The position numbers and the translations under genes are program-made. From Turritopsis dohrnii (taxonomy: Eukaryota > Cnidaria > Hydrozoa > Anthoathecata > Oceaniidae), in contig BQMF02000043.1 in NCBI GenBank assembly GCA_027922465.2, positions 186,001 to 250,000 on the forward strand: 64,000 bases of DNA, read 5' to 3'. The first letter of the stretch is position 1. The number at the start of each line of letters is the position of its first letter. Below the pieces are notes generated by a model. That model did no database searches. It was not told where the DNA came from and saw nothing but the letters and a program-made list of their open reading frames with translations. Shown here one piece after another: positions 47,341 through 58,200 of this stretch.

Positions 47341-47404
47341 TTTCAGAATGAATTAAACAAAAGATGCATAAAATTCAAGTTTTTTCTTCTGTGGTTAGAT
47401 GACA

Positions 47405-47820
47405 GTTAGAACCGTCAGTTGTCGTCAGACATGCGATTTTTATAATCTCCACGGATAGATATATCTGTGAAAATTTCAGATCTGAGGCTTATGGGTTAAA
47501 TAAAAATCCTCTTTTGGCCAATCTTTCATTGGGTGAGACCGGCTATTAGAACCGTCAGTTATCGTCAGACATGCGATTTTTATAATCTCCGAGGACCATA
47601 GTTATAACTGTGAAAATTTCAGATCTGACGCTTGTGGGTTAAATAAAAGTCCTTTTTTGGTCAATCTTGGATTGGGTCAGACCGGCTATTAGAACCGTCA
47701 GTTATCGTCAGACGTGCGATTTTTATCATCTCCAAGGGTCATAGTTATAACTGCGAGAATTTCAGATCTGAGGCTCATGGGTTAAATAAAAGTTATTTTT
47801 GACGGTTTTGTATTTGGTCC
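47405..47820 (+). repeat. About 141-bp direct repeats, 3 copies, in the right subterminal region
   Basis: The AGAACCGTCAGTT word recurs at 47408, 47548 and 47691 with matching flanks. The last copy is part of the TIR. Confidence 0.85.
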
Positions 47821-47935
47821 TGGGACCAAAAGAACCGCTAGGAATGCGTCTGACGACCAATGTTGCATTCATGACTTTTGCTTAAAATTCTGAGGCTTAT
47901 GGGTTAAATAGATGTGTAGCAGGCTCCTGGACTAT
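47690..47935 (-). repeat. Right TIR of the 45-48 kb element
   Basis: Inverse of the left end. Confidence 0.85.
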
Positions 47936-48588
47936 TAGGTTTGACTGTTTTTTTTCTTCTCTTGTAAAACCTGTATACAAATTTGGTTGTATATTCTAAG
48001 TTTTATCCGAATTTTAAAAAGCAAGTGTCATATTGAATTACTTTGATTTTATGGCATAAAGGATAGGAAACTTATCAAGAGTCAGCAAGAATAATGATCA
48101 TATATTTATTATGACAAAATTGACGTACACGTTGATGTGGTTGTTGACGTTCAGTTGCTAAAGGGGAAATATTAGTCACATTTAGGTTATATAATTTTTA
48201 GCTGTCTATAGTCATTTCATAGAAAAAACCCTTCTCGTTTGACCATGAACATCTTCATTTCATAGATAAATTCTTTCCTGGTATTAGATTCAATTCCGCA
48301 CTGTTTATTGTCTGGAGTACTAGGCTGAGTTATACCATTGTAATTATTTAATGATACATTTTTCTTATGGTTATCATTGCACACTTTGCATTTTCAAGAT
48401 TTTCATTTTTGCGAATCTTGTTTTAATATTGCAATCATTCAATATCACCGACATTAATCAACCTTATATACAATTTTTGATTGCTTTCCCGTAAAGCGGT
48501 AGGGTATATACAAAAACTCAGAACGCAGCAATACCTAGGATAAAAGCAACTAACTTAAACGCAAAAGGTAAACAATAAATCCGCTCAC
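47936..48588. other. No recognisable gene
   Basis: T-rich sequence; possibly intron of the interrupted integrase gene or of the HEPN pseudogene. Confidence 0.4.
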
Positions 48589-49863
48589 CTCACACCTATC
48601 TGTAATTTTTTGTTTAATCCAAAGCAACTCGTCAACAAATATTATTTGAGGATTTTCAACTTTACAGTAATTAAATGAATCAAATACAATGCACAGGACG
48701 CATTTCTTTTTTTTGCTTCCGAGGAATTCCACTTTAATGTCATATTCTTCCAACTTGTGATGTGATAAAACGTTATGCAACCCATGCACAGCAACAAATT
48801 CTTGAATTGAACTTTTAATTTCGTTTCTGACTATCAAAACTTTTGTTCTTGCTTGATGAAATGGAGAAGAATATATTTATTGATCTAAATTTATATCCTT
48901 GTATAGTGAACTTAAAACTTCATCTGGAAAAGCATTGTTTTAAAAGTTGTTTTAATAAAACGTTTTTAATTTCATTTTTGAGATTGTTAGACTCAGTGGA
49001 ATTAATAGACTTATAAATATCAGAAATAATTTTCTCCTTGGAATCAATAGTAAGTACCATTGACAGTCCCCTTCTGTCCTCTTTGATGGTTTCTATAAAT
49101 TCAAACCCAGATAATCTCACATTTACGAGGTTTTCTGATTCATCTACACTTCCCTCAGAATTTTCTGTGCTTCAATTTCAAGATTTTGTTGGAAATCCTC
49201 TGATGCTTTACTATCTAGAGATTCCAGCTCTTTTAATTTTGGACTTTCCTTTGTGATGCGAAATCGAAATCAAAATTTATTTTGATGTTCTTTTGGAAGT
49301 TCATCCTTCAACGAGGTGTATGGGAAAACAGCAGATCAATATTTTTCTTTGCTATTTTGATATACTAAATTTAGATCTGTCATTAATCTTAAATTCCTTA
49401 GCTTCTTGGTTTTTCGCTAACACCTATTAACCATTTCAGTAGTGTCTCAATGGCATCTTTCCATTCTTCTATCTCCTTCCCAGTTGGCAGTTTATCAAGT
49501 GGAAAGTGTACTTCCAATTTCCGAATTTCACCAACATTTATTGATATGCACCTACTATTTTTACAACATATACACTCCATACACTTTGAAATTGCGTTGG
49601 TTACTTAAAATGGCTGAAAGTGCTTCTCCAGGATCTTTCAAATTTTGCTCATTTGCAATATTACTTTCGATAGATAAATATTCCAATAGCCATCTTGCAG
49701 GATATGCAGCTATCTTTCTAAAAGATACAATCTTACTTAGTGTTTCTTGATTATTTTTGCTTGTTTGTGTCACTTGACTAGTTGTACTAGTTGCTGTTCC
49801 TTCACAGCTTACATTTGCATCTGTTGCATCTGTCAATAACCGTGCTGTCAATGCAGCGCCCAT
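48589..49863 (-). pseudogene. Decayed paralogue of the DZIP3-like HEPN gene
   Basis: Starts MGAALT at 49863 like the gene at 9483 and ends at a donor in the same place (48589). It has several frameshifts (near 49600, 49400, 49130 and 48870-48920) and a deletion that fuses residues near 90 to the Cys cluster near 165. A second small deletion removes the RNTWAH segment, so even a repaired copy would lack the HEPN motif. Upstream sequence to about 50000 is also similar to the region above 9483, so the promoter was duplicated too. Confidence 0.85.
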
Positions 49864-50343
49864 GTTCCTATCGAATTAATAATTGTATCTTCACAATGAT
49901 CATTTCTGTAAGTTCAAGATAAAAATTATATACAAGAGTTAAAGTAAAAAGTCAGTTATGAGTTGATGATTTAAACATTCGCGAGTATAATTTTTGCATG
50001 CATATTTAACAACCAGTTACCGAAGGAATCATAAAAACGTTTGCTGAGGATTGAAAGATTGAAAACTCTATCATTATTTGTTTTTATATATACAAATTCA
50101 TAATGGCAGCACCGAAGGCGGACGTTTTACTTCTGCTCATGATCGCATGTTACACTTTTTGAATAAAAATTCTTATGTTTAACTTCGGATGTCATTAATA
50201 TTTCATTTGGTAAAAAGCAAGCTTACGACATCAGTAACTTGACCCATGGTTACTCGAATTTATGGGAAAATCGCAGAAGGTATGTCTCAACGAACCCTTA
50301 CTCTACACAAAGTTTGATCGCATTGTTGTTGATTATATCCGGA

Positions 50344-50367
50344 GACCTTGAACTCTTCCCTGGACCT
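50344..50367 (+). other. Degenerate 2A-like motif (DLELFPGP)
   Basis: Same position in ORF2 as the intact motif at 39464, but Phe replaces the invariant Asn, so skipping is unlikely. Confidence 0.65.
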
Positions 50368-51000
50368 AAAATCACTTGTCCAAATTGCATGAAAACCATA
50401 CGAATAAATCAGAAACGTTTTCAGGATGTATCCGATCAGGAAAGGGAATAACTATTTTGTCATTCATGTCACACACCCGAGGAAAACGGAACCAGCGACC
50501 ATTCTTTAAATCCAGGTTTTGTATCATTTCTTCGAGGAATTAAAATTACTGACCAAAATGTTAAAAATGTACTTGATAAATTAGATCGACTAAACCTATT
50601 ATTATCCGATTCAAGAAATCAAGTTTGTGTATCATAGAAACACATTTGAACTCCACGTTTTACAATTCTACGCTTTCAATTCCGGGGTTACAGGACGCAT
50701 GGATCGCAAGAACGGTCCCCACGGGGGTGTGTTTATGTATATTCGTGAAGATATCAACTATCAACGTCGTTACGATCTCGAAACTGAACGAGTTGGGTGT
50801 ATCTGGATACACCCAACGAAATTTTTATTCCAAACACAAAATCAATTTTAATATGTTCAATGTATAAACCCCCTGACAACTCTAAATATCTCGACCAAAA
50901 CTTTGATACAAAACTTGATGACATTATAACGAACAAAAGGAATGTATAATTACTGGCGATCTTAATTGCAACTGTTTGAAAGCAAATGATCATGTATCTT

Positions 51001-51072
51001 TAAAGCCTGGTTCAGACCTGAAGACTACGAGATTACGACGATTAAAAAAATATCAATCGTCGTAATCGCGAA
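51001..51072 (+). mobile_element. Truncated copy of the 425-bp MITE
   Basis: Begins TAAAGCCTGGTTCAGAC and keeps the AATATCAATCGTCGTAATCG block, then breaks off. The other TIR is absent. Confidence 0.85.
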
Positions 51073-52257
51073 AAGTCCGGAGGAAAACATTTCTTTTCAA
51101 ACTATCCGTGCTCAACGTGATTTCTAAAGCTCTCGAAAGATTGGCTTTCCAACAAATATTCTCGGGCCCTTATTTATAGTTTTATTGAATGATCTAAAAT
51201 TTTGCTTCAACAATTGTTCAATTCTTAAATATGCAGATCTTCTCTATTATTCACACAAGAACGAACGAAACATCATTGCAATTATTAAAAAAAGCACAAA
51301 TTGTGCAAAAATGGATAACTGACAACTGTTTAATACTCAACACTGAAAAAGGAAAACAGAATTTGTGATGTATGACAACAGAACAACATCATGAATCAAT
51401 CTCAAAATATTAATCAGCCATCCTCATATTAATACCTTGGTGTCACATTAGATGCACATCTCAACCTAAACGAACACTTCAAGAAAGTATATAAACAAAA
51501 TCTGTTCCAGAATCTTTTTATTGAGGAAGTTGCAACACCAGATTCCTCTGATGGCCGCTGAGTCTATTTACACAGCAATGATAAAGCCAATTTACTTCTA
51601 CTGCGATCCTATTACACAGCGGCTAAAACATGACATTGACAATGAAATTCAAAAATCTCTATAACCGTCCCTGCTCAATTGTTGGAAAGTCTGGAACGAA
51701 ATGGATTGAAATCAAAAAGGAAGGGAAAAGAAAAATTGTACTAGACGTTTTCAAGATCATTCATAAAATCGAAAAAGTCAACAACGTCGAATACAAGCAA
51801 ACTAGTCATCGAATTAACACACAAGGAAGTAAATCACTCATCAGAATGCCGAGAGTTCGCACAGAGGCTAGTAAGAAGGCTTCCTCGTACTATGGTACCC
51901 AATTGTTCAACCGCTTACCCGTGGAAATCAGAAACGAAAGTTATTTAGTGAATTTTAAACGAAAATTGTTCTGATTTTTTAGCCACTAATGGTCCAGTCT
52001 GTTCCAAAACATTTTGCTTTTTGACCCACTTCTTAAAGTTCGATCTTGATACTTTGTAAGTCACTTTGTATGCATTTTTGAGAGCACCTCCTATACTTAG
52101 TGTGCTATGTCGACCTTATGTCAACTCGTCAGCGGAATCATAATAAGCAAATAAAATGAAATGAATAAAAAGAAACTAGGAAGAATAATCAGTCGTTTTG
52201 CTTGGGATGAAATCAACAAAATAATTCATAACTGAGATAACAATAATAATAATTACT

Positions 52258-52752
52258 AATCTATATATTAATAGCCGATTCTCTGTTTGTCCGTTTGTCC
52301 GTTTGTCTGTTACGCAAAATGGTAGATGTGAACTGCTAAAGAGAGTCAGCAATGTAAGATCACACATAAATTATTTCTTTTCTTGTGCTCGACGTCAGTG
52401 TGATACCATTGTATTGAGACCCTAATCGAATGCGACGTTTAGGGAAAATTATCTCGATAACCAATAGGGATTACTGACGTTTTTGGGGGTCCGCGATACA
52501 GGCGATGGGGTGACGAAAAATTTGGGTCTAATTTTTTTTGGGGAGGGGTCTGTGACGTCATCAAAATCTTTGAACGATGATATCTCTGTAACGGTTGATC
52601 GTAGCGGAACGATCCCATACATTTTTTGATCAGTTTTTCGAGCTCTACAACATGGGAACACTTTCGGTTGCCAATTCCTTAATTTAATTTTTCGTGAAGT
52701 CAACGCATGCTGAACATGGGCGGCGAACGACGCCGCCTTGGCGGCTATTAAT
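52258..52752. mobile_element. About 495-bp element with TATTAATAGCCG inverted ends
   Basis: TATTAATAGCCG (52266-52277) and CGGCTATTAATA (52742-52753) are inverse. AATAATTACT flanks both sides (52248-52257, 52753-52762), a possible target duplication in simple sequence. The left end contains GTTTGTCCGTTTGTCCG-like repeats and the right end a GCCGCCTTGGCGGC hairpin, features also seen in Helentron-type elements. Class unknown. Confidence 0.55.
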
Positions 52753-52959
52753 AATAATTACTGAAAAGAGTTAGATGTTCATTGAAAGACTCCATCCAAA
52801 TGGTGTTTATCTCAGTAAAATTTTCACAAAACTCGCAGAGTTAAAATCAATAAACTAGAAACTTACTAATGACTTCCCTTGGTTAAGATGGTGAGTCAGA
52901 ATTAGCCAGTGAATGAAAATTCCCTTGCGATGATTATGTTGATATTCGAATTCTAGGAT

Positions 52960-53600
52960 TTGATTTTTACTAGTAAATTGAAAAACCTTATGATAATAAA
53001 AATATATAACTCTAGTTCGTTATATAAATTAATTTGTTAATTTTTGCCATCTAAAAACATCAACATCGAAATTTTGTACTTCTGTTGTTATTCTGTAATT
53101 TTGTACGTATTCATCGTTTACAAAGAAGTAATTACATACGTTATCTTCTCAAGAAGCTTTAACATATCGCAATTTATACCTTGTAATAACATAACATTCT
53201 TGTGTCTGTTTGTTTGAAAAATAGTATCAAATTTCTTTGCATCTGCTTCTGGAGGGCGGTATTGTCAACAAAGCACCCGATTGGCGTAAAATTCATGGCT
53301 GTTTCTGAAATTGCACTACTTGTCATATTCGGGGCTTGATGATAAGCAAAAGAAGCTTTCTAAACTGTTGGTTCATTTCTGTTATTTCTGTTCTGTTATG
53401 TACATTGTTTCCATTTACCTCTTGAAATTACAAACAGTGAATCAAACAAAATTGCTCACGCTTGTTATCATGCTATGTTTGTCAAACCAACCGATAATTT
53501 CTTATAAGGAACACCAGAGAGAGAATAGTCAATTTAATAAAATGGTTACTCAACAATTCGTATCATTTCAATCATATGTTAGCCTCGTTTGTTTGTTATT
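52960..53600 (+). repeat. Unnamed dispersed repeat, copy D
   Basis: Shares TATTCATCGTTTACAAA, GGGCGGTATTGTCAACAA, GCTTGATGATAAG and CTTATAAGGAACACCAGAGA blocks with copies B and C. Confidence 0.7.
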
Positions 53601-54613
53601 TTGGTACTTGTCAGCTGTTCGTTTCCAGACCAACTTTTTATTTTATTATGAGGGTTGGCCACTGGTGACATCAGCACACTGCAAACCTTCGGTTCCATTT
53701 GTAACAATATGTTGCAAAATGATTTCTGTATCAGATTAGTTTTTAGATTGATCATAAGTTATGATTCCATTTCATTAGGCTGTATAACTGAAATTCCAGT
53801 TACATATATGTAATGGTAGCAAGTAGTAGAAAAATACATTGTAGTTTTTGTGCACAAATGTTTATATATAATCCATTTACCATATCTTTTGTGAAATTGT
53901 GTTGTGCGGATAATAAAATCTAAACTGTGAACTCATATACAACATAAAGTTGTTAGTCAGCGGCTTTAGCACGCTGACTATTAAAATCGACGTTTTTTTT
54001 TTTGTTTTTTTTTCCAAAATTTCGATGCTCACGGGCTAGATAAAATAGCATATAGCTGTCGTAAGACACAAAAGATTTTCCATTGTGACTAGACTTGGAA
54101 CTACGTAATTTTTTCTCTGTGTAAGAATAGCGCACAAATAATAAAAATGGCAGGGAAGTGTCGGTGTTTCACGTGTATTTATAACGTGAGTTGTTTAAAG
54201 ATGAAGGAGGGTATAATTTTTAAATTGGAATCAAGTTTGATACTGCTTTGGGTTGTCTAAGATGAAGTATTATAGGTAGTTAAAGGAATTCTACCCTGGT
54301 GTTAATGCACAGCAGTTTCTCTTCCAGGAAACCTGATTGTTTACTTTTTTTTTCCATTTATATTTTGAAGTAGCTAAACATACTTAATTAACTCTTTCCA
54401 GAGAATTTTCTGAAGTTATGTATTTCCAATTTTTTTAAACAGTACATAAGTGATAAATTTATATAATAAAAAAGCTTTATGATTTAAGGAGAAGTGAGTA
54501 AAACCTTTTCCTTTAAACTTACTTTATGATCAACTTACCTTATGACCCTATATATAGAAAGATTTATTTCAATTTCGTAACTTAAAGATAAATGAACTGT
54601 TTTAAATTTATAG
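53601..54613. other. No recognisable gene
   Basis: AT-rich; one possible donor-like site near 54186, nothing supportable. Confidence 0.5.
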
Positions 54614-55235
54614 TGCAATCGAGATAACTGACACACAGTTTGTAACATTGAGTGAATATTGTTCAAACTAGAAATGAAAATTATACAAAATTCTAAATTT
54701 ACATGAACTTAACTTAAAGATAAATATACAAATGAACAATTTGTAAAAGTGACTATTGGACACGCCCTAAACAAAATGGCTGACAATGAAAAAAAGAAAA
54801 TAAGCAGAAAACATACCAGGTGGCCAGTAAAATGACTGAATCTCGTGCACAAATTTAAATTGATACTTCATCTGAATGACTTCTCAAATTCATGACTAAC
54901 TTCATGAAAGTCAAGTTACAAGTAAAAAAACAGTAGGAAAAATGTGTCCTTTTATATAAAACAAGTAATTTGAAATAGTGACCTAAGTGTGAAAAACTGA
55001 TTATATAGAAATTAAATGCTAATGTAAATTTAATTGTCTAGAGATACAAAAACAAAAGATTGACTGAAACAAAAGCAAAGGACAATGAAAAAAGACAAAA
55101 ATACTGTGAAAACTGAACAAATAAGACCAAGACACTGAGACAAAAACTGAAAGCACAAATGTAAATAAATGAAATTTTTTGAGTATTTTTATTTTTTGTT
55201 TATAAAATTCAATTGCATATTTCAGATGCACAACA
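54614..55235 (-). repeat. BEL 3' LTR
   Basis: 622 bp, TG...CA ends, followed inside by a purine tract. Confidence 0.93.
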
Positions 55236-55246
55236 CTCCCCGCCAT
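55236..55246 (-). promoter_or_regulatory. BEL polypurine tract
   Basis: Minus strand ATGGCGGGGAG immediately before the 3' LTR. Confidence 0.8.
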
Positions 55247-55268
55247 GGGAGAAAAATTTCATCGAAAG

Positions 55269-58200
55269 TTATTCAAGCCAATGAATATAGCAACTTTCTG
55301 CCATTTCGTAAAGTTCATTAAACATATCTGAATCATCGACAGAATGAAACAAAACAAGGTTTCGTACCGATCGTATCGTCTCTCGTTTGACCTTTTCATT
55401 TTCATTCTGGTACATCACTGTGACTTTACGTACGTTACCATCAGCACCAAGTTCAACATTGCTCACCATACCGTACGTGTAACGTTTTGAGAGAGTGGAA
55501 TCCATTTTTGTGAACAAGACGATGTCACCAACTTGCAAGTTTCTGTCATGACGAAACCATTTGCTATGTTTCATCAACTTGGGAACGTGATTTACGAGCC
55601 AGTTTTCAAACCAAGCATCATAGATCTTTGAGTTTTCCTTGAGTAATTTGGTAGGATTGCAACTTTGCACAAAATCTCCATCAGGGCTTCATTCGTTGTT
55701 ACGACCAAGGATTAATCTGTTCGGCATCAAGAGATCTATCGTTTCTGTATTAGTTACATTTCCAGCGAGAAGAGGAATATCATTAATTGAATTAGCGATC
55801 ACCGCTGCAACAGTTTCCCACTGGAGTACCAAAAGTCTTTCATTCTGGACGGTTTTTTCGAGTGATGAGTTGATTTCTCTGATTTTACGTTCAACTTTTC
55901 CATTGACATTATGAGCTCCAACCGGACACGTCTCAAACTCGACTTTTCGATCTTTGTGAATAATGGCCTTGATGTCAGTGAAGTTTAATCTGATGTCTTG
56001 AGTTCCTTTGACCAGCTGACTTCCTTCATCACAGAATAACTTCTTTGGGAACCCATATCTTGAGGAGAAGCGTGTGAAGGACTGGATGAACGAAGTTGAA
56101 GAGTAATCATCCATTACATTGATCATCACTGCAGATGTGGAGCAACAGCAATATACAACCAACCAGATTTTGATTGTGGTTCTCTTGTGTGCTGGTGAAT
56201 ACGACTTGTATGGGCCACTCAGGTCCACTTGAGTCTGATAGAAAGCTGGCGCGATTGTTAGACTGCTACTTGGAATGGGTCCCATGATGGCTTCGACAGT
56301 ACGTTTCTCAAGATATCTGCACCTTTCACATGACTTCTTTATCAGCTTGACCAAGGCTCTTCCTTCGATGATAAATGCCTTCTTCAATAATTGTCGAAGT
56401 GTAGCTTCAATTCCAGCGTGTTTGGTGACTTTGTCGGACCAATGAACTTCGTTGACAAGGCTGTATGCAACTGGTGAATGTCGATCCAAGATTGGCACAC
56501 AAAACTTTGAAGATGAGAGGTCCATCATTGCATTAGTGAATCTTCCAACGATCGTCACAGTGTTGTTTGGAAGAATTCGTCCTTTGTAGATTAAGATGCC
56601 ATCTTTCAATATCGAGATTGGTTCATACTTCTTTGGATCTAGGAACTTTATGACTTCATTGGTAGCTAATAATAATAATAATAATAAATGTATTTCAGGG
56701 TAATCCATTTACATGGCTATTCTCCCAATATATATATGTACATAACAAAAAAAAAAAAAAGAAAAAAAATTCAAATATAAAATCAGTCCTAAAAAACACA
56801 GGTAAAAACATTTTATTCTATAAAATATACGTGCATAGTTAAGAACAAAGTCGACATGAAAGGAAAAATTGGCGAAAATTGAATCAAAATTGATTGAACT
56901 ACGAAAATTGAATCGAGTAAATTGACCACTCAAAAAATGTTGCAAAACCAGGTGCAGATCCAGGCCTCAGTCGAACCCTGTGCAGAAGAGCTGAACCAGC
57001 GATTGGCGAATGGGTTGCTCCTCTCCACAAATTCAACTAAGGCCTGGATCCGCTACTGCAAAACTGAATTGGGGATTGAGATAGAATGGAAAATTTCAAA
57101 AAAAAAATATAGTCATAAAAACACAAGTAAAAGCTTGGTTTAGCTTTCTTCATATAGTAGTTTTCAGCATGACGTATCTCTTCTTCAGTGAGTGGATGAA
57201 TTGACGGCTTGAGAAGTCCACTTGTACGCTTCTTTGATTTGGCATTGTGGAAAAATCTCATCACGTATGCCATGATTCGAACGACGTTACTGAATGGCTT
57301 GGAATTTGGATCGATGAGATAGTCTGAAAACTTGTATCGCTCCCTTACTTCCTCAGGAACGATTGATTTTGAATGATGAACTTGAATGTAAGACTCCTTG
57401 TGAGCTTCTGAAATTTGCTGTTCGTTTAAGCGTAGATCTTGAGCACTTGTGACTGGGAATAATGAGGGATCAAGATGCATCCATTCATGACCATTGATCT
57501 ACGTCGAATTATTGTTGACGTCATCGATTGTTGCACCCTTCCTTGTACCAATATCTGCGATCATTTGCTTTGTGTGAACGTACTTCCATTGTGATTTGTC
57601 TGTAAAACGTAAGCTTTCAATCACTCTGTTTCGAACCCATTGTTTCAAAGGTTTTTCTTTGTTGTCGAGCCAGTATAGTACAATTTGACTATCAGTGAAC
57701 TTGAGTGCTGACTGATGCCATTTGCTAAGCGACCTTCTTAATATTTCACCAGTGTGCGTGTTGATTAGAGCCGCATATAGTTTACCTCTTGGTTGTGACA
57801 TTCCCTTTGGTACTGCTCTTGTTCTCGAAAGGATGAGCTGACACGAATATTGACCGTTTTTTCTCAAGAAACGCGCATAGATAGCCACACAAGTCATGGC
57901 ACAACTTGCGTCTCCAAAGTCAACGGTGTCGATTGATAGATTTACAGCGTCTTCAGGAACAACTGCTCTGTTAAATCTCAGGTTTCCAACCTCCTTGATA
58001 AGTTGAAAGTTTGATTCCCACAACGGTCTGAGTGTTTCAGGTATGACGTCATCCCAATCCAATTTTCGTTGGACTAAATCTTGGAGATCGATTTTCATGA
58101 AAGCGATGATTGGTGAAACCTTTCCTGTCAAGTCAAACATCTCGGCAACTTTCGAGGCGCAATGACGACGCGTTAACTTCTCAGGAATGATGTTGATTTG

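Larger units (their letters stand above)
45058..47935 (-). mobile_element. TIR element with a FEN1-like gene, inserted in the integrase gene
   Basis: Long inverted ends of about 245-275 bp (45058-45333 and about 47690-47935) begin ATAGTCCAGGAGCCTGCTAC. The left TIR has an extra 20 bp or so (TTTTCTTGTTTCTTATAA region). TA on both sides is a possible duplication. Three direct copies of an approximately 141-bp unit lie at 47405-47820 in the right end. One minus-strand gene occupies the centre. It is smaller than the 28.9-36.7 kb element and shares only the protein core. Confidence 0.8.
50239..51974 (+). pseudogene. Decayed CR1-like LINE ORF2
   Basis: The 5' part has a hydrophobic leader and a decayed 2A-like motif, GDLELFPGP (50341-50367), then a CPNCMKT...CHSC zinc-like segment with a stop at 50449. 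Endonuclease-like sequence follows in shifted frames (ETHLNSTFYN, GPHGGVFMYI, ITGDLNCNCL, up to 50999). A MITE fragment (51001-51072) comes next, then RT-like sequence without most of the core, and an intact C-terminal frame (51630-51974: SSYYGTQLFNRLP). The middle of the RT domain is deleted. Confidence 0.8.

Noticed and set aside
52449..52703. 84-residue ORF at 52.4-52.7 kb
   Set aside because: Lies inside the small inverted-end element and shows no motif.
55019..55246. 75-residue ORF (and its copy at 62343-62555)
   Set aside because: Both are LTR sequence of the BEL element; the identity reflects LTR duplication.
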